DNA of 64,000 bases from Didymella arachidicola. Its lineage: Eukaryota > Ascomycota > Dothideomycetes > Pleosporales > Didymellaceae. How positions within the stretch are numbered: position 1 is the stretch's first letter; each line of letters starts with the position of its first letter. The stretch covers positions 2,604,001-2,668,000 of the forward strand of contig CM049986.1 in NCBI GenBank assembly GCA_016630955.3, read 5' to 3'. Positions 23,137 through 34,758 of this stretch are shown piece by piece. The notes under the pieces were generated by a model. That model was not told the DNA's origin, ran no database searches, and saw only the letters and a program-made list of their open reading frames with translations. Position numbers and translations under genes: made by a program.

Positions 23137-23939
23137 CTACTCTTTTCCCGGTGCATCCGTCAGCGGCACATACTGCACGCCATACAACCGATTCTGATCC
23201 ACCGTCCCATCTTCCCTCTTATTAATAACCCAGATATGCTGACTCTGCCCATCAGACACAGGCACAAACAACCTACCCGGCGCCTTCAACTGCTCCGTAA
23301 GCTCCTTATGATGCTCAGCCGCCGCAGCCCCAACATGAATAGCATCATACGGCGCGCCCTCCTTCCACCCTTTCCGCCCATCGCCCAGCACAAACCGCAC
23401 TTGCCCCGTCTCCAGCATCTTGGCTGTGTCCTCGCTCTTCGCAAAATTCGCATTCGCCATGTCCACCAGCGGCTGGATGTGGTCAATGCCGACCACGCGC
23501 CCGGTAGGACCGACGAGATGAGCGAGCACGGCGGTGAGGTATCCGCTGCCCGAGCCGATGTCCAGAACGCGCGCGCCGGGGTGGAGATGGTCGAGCAGCG
23601 ACTCGCAGGCGTTGGCGTGCATGTGTGGTGCGCTGATGGTGGCGGAGTGGCCTATGGGCTGTGGGCGGTCGTCGTAGGGATTGCGCGGGGCGAAGTGTGC
23701 GCGGTCGACCTAGATGTGTGTCAGGAGTGGAGTGCTGTTGGCAATGAACACGTGAGTCGAGCAGACCTGGGTGTGTTAGCGCTGGATGAGGCGGGTTTGG
23801 GTAGACGTGATACGCGAGGTGTCGTCGTGGGGAGTACCTGCAGCATGGCGTCTTTGACGCGTTGGGTTTCGATTAGACCATTTTTCTCGAGGTTCTCGAT
23901 CAGAGATGCGTTGGAGGAGCCGGAGGAGCGCCAGGCCAT
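23137..23939 (-). CDS. PCMT: Protein-L-isoaspartate O-methyltransferase
   Basis: Minus-strand exons 23939-23838 and 23709-23137, separated by a 128-bp intron (GTACTC..TAG), give 224 residues, the usual PCMT length. The start reads M-A-W-R-S-S-G-S-S-N, the classic opening of eukaryotic PCMT. The splice joins A-M-L-Q to V-D-R-A-H-F-A-P-R-N. P-Q-P-I-G-H-S-A-T-I-S-A-P-H-M-H is the substrate loop. V-L-D-I-G-S-G-S-G-Y-L-T is SAM motif I, and Y-D-A-I-H-V-G-A-A-A follows. The enzyme methylates damaged aspartyl residues so that they can revert to normal aspartate. An in-frame ATG at 24059 would add 40 residues that are Arg/Lys/Ser/Pro-rich and free of acidic residues, like a mitochondrial presequence. 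It is transcribed divergently from UTP22. Confidence 0.92.
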
Positions 23940-24334
23940 GGTGAAGGATCTAGGCGGGAAGCTCTGGCGCTTGGGAGCTAGAAGGTGACCCAGTGGTCGG
24001 CGTAGGAGAGCGGTAGGAGACAGCTTAGAGGGCAGATTCGACGTGTTGGGGTACTTCACGAGGCGTTGACTGTGTGCAGCTGCTAGACTAGGACGCAGAG
24101 CAGCAGAGATAGGAATAGGGATGACATGAGCTGGTCCACGGTTCTTATGATGTCAATCACGAGCGCAATGGTGAGGGGTGCATGCGCGACAGCTCAGAAC
24201 GTCACCTCACGCTAAATCTGGGGTAGCTGATAAGACACGCAAGGAGCACCATCCCTGTCGTCTCGAGTGGGTCCACCAAAAAGTTCGAAGTTCGCGCCGC
24301 GCAGAGTTCGGCGACACGAGCCACCAACACGACA
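23940..24334. promoter_or_regulatory. Divergent promoter region between PCMT and UTP22
   Basis: 395 bp separate the two start codons. The first 120 bases next to PCMT are also open in the PCMT frame (possible longer N-terminus). No TATA element stands out. Confidence 0.4.
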
Positions 24335-27300
24335 ATGCCGCCGCCCGCCACGAAACGCAGAAAGCTCGAGCAGTCCGAGGACGAGAGCGAGGGCAGCTTC
24401 GCAGACTTTGGGGAGAGCGACAGCGCTGGGTCAGAGGCCGAAGAGGAGGCGAGCGGCGAGGACAGCGATGTTTCGATGGAGGGACCAGCCGACGCCGAAG
24501 ACGTGAGCGACGACGATGACGCAGAGGAGAGCGTCGTGCAGAAGAAGAAGACGACTGCGCCCGCGATATCGGCCACGCCTGCGCAGAAGGCACAGAAGAG
24601 GCCGGCTGCAACGCTGCAGGATGGCGCCTACACGTCCGAGTCGTTCAAGTCGAACATATTCAAGCTGCAGGTCGACGAGCTGCTGGAGCAAGTCAAGCTG
24701 AAGTATGGAAAGAAAGAGGCGCCGGCCGAGAATGCTCTGCGCACACTGAAGACCATCATCGAGTCGCTCCCCAGCCGGGACGCTCTGCCCGTACGTATAC
24801 CAGCCCACTGAACCATCCCTTGTCTTCCAGCTGCTGAGTCCAATAGATCCCCGAAGCTGAGAAGGCTCTCAAATCTGCTGGAATCGCCGTTCCATTCCCC
24901 AGCCCGCGCCCGCCGAAGGACGCAAAGTACAAGCTCGCCTTCGCACGCCCGTCGAGCATCAATGCAACCGGCAGCTACCCGCTCAAGACGGCCACCAAGT
25001 CCGAGGAGGGGATTTCAATTGACCTCATGGTCACAATGCCAAAGACCCTGTTCCAAGACAAGGACTACCTCAACCATCGATATTTCTACAAGCGCGCATA
25101 CTACCTCGCCTGTCTGGCTGCTGGCATCAAAGCCGAGAAGAAACACAAGTTCGAGCTGGCTTTCGAGAACTGGCACGGCAATCAGCTGCAACCCATCCTG
25201 GTGGTGCGATCCAACGGCAACGGAGATGCGGATGACTTCTCGAGCTCCAAGGCCAGGATCAACATCATCCCAGCTTTGCCAGAAAATACATTCGCGCCGA
25301 ACAAGTTGCTGCCCAACTCGAATGCTGTGCGACCAAAGGGCGGTGACGAAGAAGAGGCTGCTGGCAAGACGCTCCCACCGACACCGTTCTACAACAGTGC
25401 GGTGCAGTCCGAAGCGAACATCACTGCCTACCTGAAGTTGTTGTACGCAACTGCCACCAAAGCCGATGCCTTCAAGGATGCCTGTATACTTGGTCGCATC
25501 TGGCTCAGACAGCGTGGATTCGGAAGCCAGCTGCGAAAGGGAGGCTTCGGCAACTTTGAATGGGCCGCTCTCGTCGCTCTCCTGCTGCAGCCCAATCAGA
25601 CGACTGGTGCACAGCCCCTGTCGCCTGGCTACAGCAGCTATCAGCTGTTCAAGGCCACCTTGCAGTTCCTTGCGCGTCACGATCTGAGCAAGAAGGCAGT
25701 AGTCTTGCAGGCGCACAACGTTACTATCCCAAAGGGCGACACTACACCAGTCTTCTTCGATGGACCTCGAGGGCAGAACATTCTGTTCAAGATGACGCAG
25801 TGGTCGTACGCGTGTCTGCGTCAAGAGGCAAAGGCAACCGTGGACATGTTGAGTGACACCGTCTTCGACCAATTCGACTCAACCTTCATTCTGAAGACAG
25901 AGGTCTTGAAGCTCAAGTACGATGCTACGCTGGAGCTGCCTCTTTCAGCCCTTGGCCTCGATCCCGCAAGCGAGGAGTATGAGCAGCAGCTCAACGGTGC
26001 TTGTGGCAAGCTGTATGATACTCTGACTCGAGCGCTTACTGATCGCGTCACATCGATCTCGTTCACTATGCCGGCCGAGGAGCACTGGTCAATTGCCTCA
26101 AAGCGGCCTCATGAGAAGCAGCGCAAGTGCATTCTCGTCAATTTTGCAACTGATCCAGCAAACGCCAACCGCACAGTGGACCACGGGCCAGCAGCAGAGA
26201 ACAAGCAAGAGGCAGCCGTCTTCCGCAAATTCTGGGGTGAGAAGTCCGAGCTCAGGCGTTTCAAGGATGGCAGCATTACCGAAAGTGTTGTCTGGTCTGT
26301 CAAGGATGTCTCCGTCATTGAGCAGATCATCTGCTACATCCTCAAGCAACACAAGATCGTGCAGGATTCTGAGCAGCTGGCTTACTCCGGCGATGTCTTC
26401 GCTCACCTTATTAGTGCTGGGCGCATACAGGGCGCATCCGGCGTGGCCCCGTATTTGCCCATCATGAATGCCTTTGCCACAATGGAGAAGGATATCCGCG
26501 CTCTCGAAGACCTGCCTCTTCAGCTCCGCTCGATACGAGCCGCAGATGCCCAACTTCGTTATGCGTCTGTAGAACCACCGGCTCCCGGTCACGCACCCGC
26601 TTCTGTCGTTCTGCAATTCGAAGGCTCCGGCCGCTGGCCCGACGACCTTTGCGCCATTCAGCGGACCAAGATCGCCTTCCTGCTGCGCATTGCGGATCTC
26701 CTGACAGAGACAGAGTCCGAATACACATCACGTGTCGGTCTGGAGAACCCATCGCAGCCGGCCTCCAACCAGGCATTCCTGGACCTCACAAATGCCTCAG
26801 GCTTCACGTTCCGGATCCGAATCTACCATGACCGCGAGGTGACTCTCTTCGAACGCCAACTCAAAGACAAGACCCTCGATGCGCCCTCCCGCGAATCCGC
26901 AGCCGCCTCGCTGGCTCTGTACAAACGCGAGTTCGTCCATGCCCCGCTGCACAGCCAGGTCTCGCAAACCCTCTGCACGCGCTTCCCAGCGCTCTCGCCC
27001 TCGATACGCCTAACAAAGCGATGGTTCAACGCGCACCTCCTCGCCCCGCACTTCTCCTCCGAGCTGATCGAACTGCTGGTCATACGGACCTTCCTGCAGC
27101 CGCACCCCTTCACCGTGCCATCCACTGCCACAACAGGCTTCCTGCGCACGCTCGCCTGGATCGGACGATGGGACTGGCGCTTCACGCCACTAATCGTCGA
27201 CTTCAGCGCCCAATTCTCCGCAAACCCAGCAGACCTCGACGACGCACAGAAGCAAAAGGGCATGCAAGCATCAGACCTGGAGCGCCTGACAACGCGCTTC

Positions 27301-27972
27301 GAGGCATGGCGCCGCATCGACCCAGCCATGAACCGCGTCGTGCTCTTCTGCGCGACAAACCTCGACGAAGAGGGCACGACATGGACCGACAAAGCGAAGC
27401 CCGAAAAAGTCGTCGCGAGCCGCCTCACAGCCCTCGCCAAAGCCGCTGCTTCCGCCATCCGCACCGACCAAGACACCCTGTTGCGCCGCATCAACGGCGC
27501 CCAAGACCCCAGCCCTCCACTAGTCCCACAAACCCTATTCACCCCCAGCACCGCCGAATACGACATCCACATCTCCCTCACCCCAACCCACACCTTAAAA
27601 CCCAGCAAACCCACCCCAACCTACAAAAACCTTGCCCTCCAGCACTCCACCCCCATCACCCCCTCACCCCCCGCCCTCCCCTTACTCTTCGCCCACGATC
27701 TTCTGGATATATACACCGACACCATCCTCTGGTTCTGGGACCCTACATCCCTGACCAGCATCGTCGGCCTGTGGAACCCGCTCACGACGGGCCAGCGGTC
27801 GTGGAAGGTGAAGCCCGGGTGGAACAGCACGCCGGTTAAAGTCAGGGTGTCTGGGGAGGAGAAGGCGGGGGGGAAAGGGGTGGAGATACGGGTTAATCGG
27901 GAGGCGGTTGTGAATGAGATTAGGCGGTTGGGTGGGGAGTTGGTGAGGGGGATTGAGGTTAGGGGGGTGTGA
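24335..27972 (+). CDS. UTP22: U3 snoRNP / UTP-C subunit Utp22 (Nrap, NOL6)
   Basis: Exons 24335-24790 and 24847-27972, with a 56-bp intron (GTACGT..TAG), phase 0, give 1193 residues, normal for Utp22. The N-terminal 90 residues are very acidic with a K-R-R-K basic patch (possible nuclear signal). The Nrap fold starts near S-F-K-S-N-I-F-K-L-Q. Recognisable blocks are Y-L-N-H-R-Y-F-Y-K-R-A-Y-Y-L-A, F-K-D-A-C-I-L-G-R-I-W-L-R-Q-R-G, F-K-D-G-S-I-T-E-S-V-V-W and S-P-S-I-R-L-T-K-R-W-F-N-A-H. These are degenerate nucleotidyltransferase and OAS1-like modules; Nrap proteins are thought to be inactive paralogues of poly(A) polymerases. Utp22 acts with Rrp7 in the small-subunit processome in the nucleolus. 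The last 60 codons shift to G/T-rich usage, which looks like drift rather than a wrong end. Confidence 0.93.
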
Positions 27973-28486
27973 GGGGTTGTGTGTGTTGTGTTTGTGGGAG
28001 TGCGGAATGATACCTTGGATGGCTCTTGTGCGTTGTGTCTTGTGTTGTTTGTGCTTGCGGTTTTGAGTTACTGTGGCGCGCGGAGCGGTGCGACGGTTCA
28101 GGCAACGAAGTTGGAGTAAGAAGCACGGTTGAACACCTGGGATCCTTTCGCCCGCGGTTATTCGCACGACTCAGATCTGATGAGGGTGGCGAGCGCAACA
28201 CGGCACCATTGTAAATGATGAGTCTCGGATTAAGAAGAGCGCTTACCTTGGCAACACAAGGAACCTAGTGACATTTTAGGACGGATGAAATTGAAGTAGT
28301 TATATTAGTGTAAAAGAAGATGACTGGAAGACTTGCTAGCACCGACATGAACATGTGGCTAGGACAAGCCAACCAGGAACAAGAGGCATGCGCAACGAAC
28401 GCTGCCACTCACGCCTGTCCAGCTTCACGAAAAAGAGCAGAACCAGTTGTCCTTGTCCCACTAATCGTCTCCAACCCTCAGTCACT
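27973..28486. other. Convergent spacer, no gene supported
   Basis: 514 bp between the 3' ends of UTP22 and the coiled-coil gene. The first 100 bases are G/T-rich on the plus strand (3' untranslated sequence of UTP22). No coding signal is seen. Confidence 0.45.
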
Positions 28487-31400
28487 TCAAACGGGGTTCC
28501 CGAGCGGCTGCACACTATCTTGCCTCACTTGCAGCTCGTTCTCCTTTCCTTTGCTATTCGTCTTCGTCCATCGTATCGCCGTGCGTATGCTCCCGCCACT
28601 CAGACTCCTCGTGTGTGTTGGGGTGATCGGTGACTCGTTCTCCTGCTTCCCGAACGAGAGGCTGAGCTTGCGCTTGTGTCCTGTGGGCGCCGGAGATGCT
28701 GCTGTAGGTACAGATTCAATACCGTCAATGCTGATTGGCGACAACAGGGGTGTAGAAGAGGCCATTGTGCCGTCGATGCCAGTCCTCAAGGTCGTCGATG
28801 AGTTTCTTTGAGAACGGGTGACAGGCTTGTTCTTCGCTGCAACGGCGATGGCAGGGTTATGTGGGAAGCCCATTGCCATGACAAAGGGGATACCAGTGTT
28901 GGATGAAGCACTGAGCTTGCGCTCTGATCGTGATGTCGACATTTGGGATTGCAGACTGAAGCTTAGATTACTCGAGGCCGACCCAACACGGGAGTGAGCT
29001 TTTTGAGAAGGATTGCGTGACGGTGACCTTGAACGCAAATCTTGAGAGAATTTCGATTTTGGTATAACAGGACGTATGGTGGATACGCCCAGGTCTTCTC
29101 GTTCAGTCTCTGGTACATCATCTAACGTCATTACAGCCGGATCCGCGTAAGGATGCAGCAATGGCCTGGGGTTACCCATAGCGAGCGCAAGCATCTCCGA
29201 GTGGTCGTCAGGGCGCAAAGCTAGCAACTGCTCCTGTGTCTCAAGGGGCATGTCTGCATTATGCTGTGTGTCTTGAAGTGTGGGGGTGGTGTGTGGTGCA
29301 CTGACGATAGTAACCTTCGTTGGTGTTCGAGGTAAAATGGGGACCCGCGATGCCGCCTCTTCGTACTCAACCACCCGAGACTCCGAATTTTGTATCGGCG
29401 AGTTGTTTGTGCTGACCGCAGCAGAAGAAAGAGGTGGTGTCAGCACACGACTCGATCCCATGTTTGCCGTGACGTTGCTTGTCAAAGCTGGTGATGGGTG
29501 TCTCGAGCTCTTCATTTCGGGCGTCGTTGCAAGAAAGCGCGCTCTGCTTGGAGTCGGTGCCGGCCGTAAAGACGAAGTGTCAGAGTCAAGGTCACTAGCC
29601 CTGTTTCCGTAACTGCCTAACTGCGCTGCGATTCTGTTGAGCTTCTTGATGTCGCTCTTGTAGCCCCGGATGTCCAGCTTGTAGTAAATGATTTCGCGCA
29701 CATAGAAATCGATCTCGTTCCGAAGGTCTTCGAACAACGCTTCGGTTTCCGTCATAGGGGCTTTGACCGGAGTCATTGGCTTGGCCTTCCGCAAGCGCTG
29801 GTTGAGCTTCTGGATCCATCTGTCGATGTCTTTCTTCGTTGCTAGGGCAGTCAATTCGGGGAGCGGGTCGGCTTCGTCGACGAGGTAACGTGAAGTAGTG
29901 GCGTGTTTTCGGATTTCGGCTCGCAACAATAGCTTGTGGTGCTCAAGCTGCCTTTCTACAGCTCGTACCGACGTCTCCTTCTCCCCAATGACAGCTTCAC
30001 GCTCCAGCACTGCAGTTCTCAGCTGTTCGATCTGTACATCCGTCTCTTGCCTCTTCCCGAGGAGCTCATTCTGGATGTCCAGCTGCAGGTTGATCTCATC
30101 GCACTGGTGGTGGACCCGTTCAAGCATTTGCCGTAGTAAGCTGTTGTCTCCTTCAAGGTCCGCGATGCAAGCATCTTTTTGCCTGATGTCATATTCAAGC
30201 TGCTCGATATGTGCAACGAAATCCGGGTTGGCGGGCTCGCGACGAAGAGAAGGTCTAAGATCAACGGAGAAGACTGTATCCACACTTTCGTGCGCATTTT
30301 GGTCCTGCGCCTGGAAGTCCGGGAACGATGCGTCGAAAGGCGATTTCAACGCTCGCATGTTGAACAGCTCTTCCTGCGCATCCAATTTCTCGGTATTTGC
30401 GATTTCGAGACGATTTTCAAGATAGTCAATGGTATTTTGAAGTGCTTCAGCGCTCGATGCAAGTTGTTGAGCCTCGCTTGCTTTGCTCTCGGTTTCCGTG
30501 CACCTTTGTTCGACATCCTGCAGGGTAGCCCTTAACGCCTTCTCGCTCTTCTTGGACTCATTTAATTTGGCCATCAGAGAACTGATCTGTGTTTGTAATG
30601 CAGCATTATTCTGCTTGTACTGATTGAGCTCAGGTAGCAGGTTACGGTCCGCGGTCGATGGCCGCCGCGTGGTGCTCAACTTGCGCTTTAAGCTCTCCAT
30701 CTCTGACCTGTCCTGCAATGCCCGAGATGACTGTCTTTGCTTTTCCGGATCACTGCGAAACGACAACGTCGAGCCGGCAGTTGTGCCCGCTGTGTGTTGC
30801 CAACTCTCGCGGCTGGGTGTGGAACAAGACTCGGACCTATCCAAGAGAAACGGGAGGTCGTTCGAAACTAGCTTTGCGTCAGCTGAGATCTTTACGCATG
30901 TGGCATAATTAGATCAAAACTATACGCGACCGTTGAACTGCCTGCCGTGGTTTCGGGCCCGATAAACTTCAATAGCGACTTGTGCCCCTGGCTAGAGCTG
31001 CAGACGGACCCCAAAATGTGTAGATAGTGGCGAAAACGAACCCCGAAGGCCATTAATTGGCGGGTGGAACGATTAAGAGATGAGGAAACTGGAGTAAAGG
31101 GGAGTAAAGGAGGTACAATCGCACTCACCGTGATGCAGACCCGGATGCTGTGCCAATTGCTCTTCCAATAGTCTGACGTGGTTTCGTAGTGACGCAACCT
31201 CATTAGCGTGCGCTGACGCGTGAGCTTCGTGCCTCGACCTCAGACCGCTGAATTTCGATCGTAATGTCGCTATTGTCTGGTCTTGGCACGCAATTGTAGC
31301 ATGGGCGTTTTTCGCAGGTTTGTGGAGTGAGGTTGTTGGCGCAGGTGTAAGGGAGGCGCCGAGCTAACCACGGTCAGTCGTTGACCATCTAGAAGTGAGT

Positions 31401-32774
31401 GCGAAAAGGTGTCCAAGGCTGTCTAATTGACTAAGACAGGGGCTCCACCTTACTTCCTTCTGCAGTCTGATGCTCGAAACGGTAACTGCGCTCCATGCAC
31501 ATGGGTCGAGACAGCAACAACAGCAACAAGAACGCTGAAACGATCACTCCCGTTGATCACAACCCAGTCGTCCATCTATGTCAGGCATGCAACGTCCCAG
31601 TAAGGCTGAACGAGTGGGTGCGCACCATCTGAAACGGTTTCGTTATGCGCAGTGCAAATTCGGCGAGTGATTGAGCACGACGCGAAAACAAGTGGTACTT
31701 ACATCATCACGGCGGCTTGCGCGTCCTTCAAAAGTGTCGTTAGAGATTGTTGGCTCGATTAACGTAGGGGATGGCCGCGGTGTCCTGTTGGAACCAATGA
31801 GCGGCTTTTTCGACTCCCTGAGGCTATAGTCTTGCACTGCGGTCTGAGGGGCCACGCCAACGTTGCTATCGTGGATCGGCCTTGAATCTACAGCTGACAA
31901 CCATTCGATGCTGCTGAGCGCTCCTCTCTGGTGATACCTCGAGGGGCTCGACTTGCCGGAGCTCGTTTTGGCAGCGGAGCTAGTATGTAAAGACATCATC
32001 GCACCGCCTTGGTAACCTTCATGCAGACTTGGGAAACTCTTCGAATGATTCAGTGGCTCGGGAAATAGGTGCAGCAGGTCGAGAACATCACCCTCATGTT
32101 CAGGACTTCTACCAGGCGGATGCGTTCCTCGTCGAATATTCCAAGAGACGGGACGACCGGGAGAGAAATACGGAGTATCAGGGAACGGGTAACCCTGGTT
32201 GTACTGCAAAAGAGATCCAGGCAACTCTACGGGTAAGTCTGGAGTCGAGGGGTCGGACGTTGAGCGCGGTCGCGTAGGGAGAGTCTTATGTACGGAAGTT
32301 GATCTTGGCCAACCCACACTCGAAGCCGGTGAGCGCAGCATGTCATTGAACATGGCGACCAGGTTGGACGCCGAACTAACACGATGGGCGTTGTAAGGCG
32401 GCGACAGGGGGGTCGATGCAAATTGCTCGAAATCGGGAGAAATTATGGAGAGATGGGAGGGTCGCCTGCGTGGCTCTTGGGTGTCCTTGCAGCTGGTCAG
32501 CAAATACACGACCACAACGTCGAAGCATGCATGCAGCTGCGCGCCACACGCATGCGCCTTGAATCACCACTCATTCGCTCTGCGCAACCACGTCGACACG
32601 CATTGCGCATTGCCAGCTCACAGCTCGTCATAAGGCAGTCGACCGTACCTTGACTTCATGATCGGTGCTGGACTCGTTGCCCAGGGTGTCGATTGGTACG
32701 AGACCTCCAGTCTTGTAGTATGGCTCCGCTTGGGAATGACGCTTCTGCCAGGAAAACACTCTCTTCGAGCTCAT
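28487..32774 (-). CDS. Large coiled-coil protein of unknown function
   Basis: I built four exons on the minus strand: 32774-32649, 32485-31703, 31363-31129 and 30882-28487, with phases that agree, giving 1179 residues. Exon 1 opens M-S-S-K-R-V-F-S-W-Q-K-R-H. Exon 2 is Ser/Pro-rich and disordered. Exon 3 and the first half of exon 4 have heptad-type coiled coil (about residues 320-640, for example L-L-E-E-Q-L, then L-E-Y-D-I-R-Q-K-D). A compact basic helical block follows, with Y-Y-K-L-D-I-R-G-Y-K-S-D-I-K-K-L-N-R. The last 350 residues are Ser/Pro/Thr-rich and end with K-R-K-L-S-L-S-F-G. The plan suggests a cytoskeletal, septal or spindle-pole scaffold, but I recognise no family. Introns of 339 and 246 bp are long for this genome, so a small exon could be missing, or two genes could be joined. 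Confidence 0.6.
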
Positions 32775-33468
32775 GATGACTAGGCGCTTCTAGCGACACA
32801 TGACAGGTGATATTAAGACATTATGTTGATGGTTGATTGGGTATTAGAAGATGGACGGGACTGAGAGAAGATGACAGCAAAGGAGACACAGATGGGTCCG
32901 GGGTGACATTCCATAAAGAGGATCTGGAAACTTTCTGCGGCGGTTTTGCTATTGCGCAAATGTCCGCTGTCATGTTTCGGTGCACAGTGTCCGCCCAGAG
33001 CATGGCGTGCACGTCTGACTGGGGGCCGAGGCCTGAGTGGGTGAGACGCACGGAAAAGACAGCAAGGTCACGTCAAGGCAACCTCTCCATCTGGCACTCC
33101 CTGAACGCCGCAACGGCGTTGGTCGAGTTGGCGCGGAGAGGAAAGGCAAGCGCCTGCCCTGTGATGCGTCTGCAGGAAGGAGCCATTGGAGCTTGGACCC
33201 ACCGATCATCATTGGAAACCGCGAACGGCTGCCACAAAACTTTGCGGCCAACCCTTGACTCGCCCTGCAGCCTGATATAGAAGCTTGCTGTTACACGATC
33301 AGTTTAACCGGACACCGCAGTGTCACACCGAGCGATCAATGCCATTTGTATCTTCATATGTCTGCAGGTGATTGTATTCGACACTGCCTGCCTGATCACA
33401 TTAGCGAACCGAAACAATAGAACGCCAAGCTACGCCGCAATCAGGTCACACCGAATACGCGGCGCAAC
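32775..33468. promoter_or_regulatory. Divergent promoter region between the coiled-coil gene and the SNIP1 gene
   Basis: 694 bp between two divergent start codons. Short frames exist on both strands but show no domain. No clear TATA element. Confidence 0.4.
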
Positions 33469-34758
33469 ATGACAAGAGACTTGTCGCCCTTCAGTCAGAG
33501 GCGACTGCTCACCCAGCAGCTTGCTAGAGGAGATGTTCCAACACCGCCACGCGTAGTAGCAGAGAAAGCTCCTAGCAGGGAACCAGAGCGCGCAAGCAAG
33601 GAGCCTGCTGTGGCCTCGCGACGCCGCTCAAGGAGCAGATCTCGGGAGACGCGGCCTAGAGATCCGCCAAAGGAGCGAAAGCCAAGAGAAAGCCCTCCCG
33701 CATCGAGGCCCAGCAGACACGGACGAGATGGATCGCCAGGGCCGTACAAGAAGCCCCAGGAAGGGTCCCGGGACCGACAACGAGGTGGGTCGAAGGAGAG
33801 GCGCCGAGACCGTTCGAGGGATAGACGGCGCGATAGATCAAAGGACAGCAAGAGGAAGGACCGATCTGTAGATAGGAGGGACCGTTCGAGGGAAATGCGA
33901 CGCGACCATTCGAAGGACAGAGCTGGAGAGAGGGATCGAAGACGAGATCGATCACGGGAAAGACGTAGTCGACGCGACCGCTCCCGTTCACGAGACCGAA
34001 GGCGCAGAGACAGGTCGAGGGACGACAAACGCTCGCCCTCTCCACTCGTCATTCGAGAACGAAAGCATCGCACGCGCTCTACTTCGGCGTCTAAATCACC
34101 ACCGCCCAAACGCCGCCGTCGCAGCCGCTCAAAATCACGATCACGGTCACCCCACCAGCGCAATAAGAAGCCTCTGTCCGACCAAGAGGTCTCCTTCCGC
34201 GGCGTCGACAATTCCAACCAGGCACCCACAAAGTATGGTGGCGCACCTGTCAACAAAGAGAAGCCCAACTTCAAGACGACTGGTGCGCTTGCGAAGCACG
34301 CCAATCGCGTTGAGGGCACCAAAATCTCGCTCAAATACCATGAGCCTCCGGAGGCGCGCAAACCGCCTACGTCGCAGCCATGGCGTATATTCGTGTTCAA
34401 AGGTGACGATGTGATCGACACAATTGAGCTATGGCAGAAGAGTTGCTGGCTTCTGGGACGCTCGCACGAGGTGGCGGATTACGTACTGGAACATCCAAGC
34501 TCGAGCGGGCAGCACGCTGTCATTCAATTCAGATATACACAGAAGGTGGTCGAGGACGAATTTGGTGTGAAGAGCACAAAAGGCAGGGTCAAGCCTTATG
34601 TCATCGACCTGGAAAGCAGCAACGGTACAGAGCTCAATGGCAAAGATGTTGAGGCGAGCCGTTACTTCGAGTTGAGGGACAAGGACATCCTTAGATTTGC
34701 GGGTAGCGAGCGCGAGTACGTGGTCATGCTGCCACCACCAGAGGAGAAGAAGGACTGA
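33469..34758 (+). CDS. PML1: FHA-domain splicing factor, SNIP1 / Pml1 (RES complex)
   Basis: One exon, 429 residues. Residues 40-225 are a dense RS/RD-type low-complexity region (repeated R-R-D-R-S-R units), as in SR-like splicing proteins. A conserved linker with P-N-F-K-T-T-G-A-L-A follows near 265. The FHA domain fills residues 304-425: W-R-I-F-V-F-K-G-D, then L-L-G-R-S-H-E-V-A-D-Y (phosphate-binding G-R-S), H-A-V-I-Q-F-R, and E-S-S-N-G-T-E-L-N-G (second phosphate-contact loop). In yeast Pml1 joins Bud13 and Snu17/Ist3 in the RES complex, which aids splicing and keeps pre-mRNA in the nucleus. Animal SNIP1 and plant DAWDLE also affect microRNA processing. All key FHA residues I can check are present, so the domain should bind phospho-threonine. 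Confidence 0.9.
   Translation: MTRDLSPFSQRRLLTQQLARGDVPTPPRVVAEKAPSREPERASKEPAVASRRRSRSRSRETRPRDPPKERKPRESPPASRPSRHGRDGSPGPYKKPQEGSRDRQRGGSKERRRDRSRDRRRDRSKDSKRKDRSVDRRDRSREMRRDHSKDRAGERDRRRDRSRERRSRRDRSRSRDRRRRDRSRDDKRSPSPLVIRERKHRTRSTSASKSPPPKRRRRSRSKSRSRSPHQRNKKPLSDQEVSFRGVDNSNQAPTKYGGAPVNKEKPNFKTTGALAKHANRVEGTKISLKYHEPPEARKPPTSQPWRIFVFKGDDVIDTIELWQKSCWLLGRSHEVADYVLEHPSSSGQHAVIQFRYTQKVVEDEFGVKSTKGRVKPYVIDLESSNGTELNGKDVEASRYFELRDKDILRFAGSEREYVVMLPPPEEKKD

Noticed and set aside
23236..23988. 250-codon plus-strand frame
   Set aside because: It is antisense to both PCMT exons and intron and has a low-complexity Arg/Val-rich content with no domain.
25015..25872. 285-codon minus-strand frame
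   Set aside because: It is a shadow of UTP22, whose plus-strand frame carries clear Nrap motifs.
26823..27614. 263-codon minus-strand frame and its plus-strand partner at 27021-27839
   Set aside because: Both are alternative frames of the GC-rich 3' part of UTP22.
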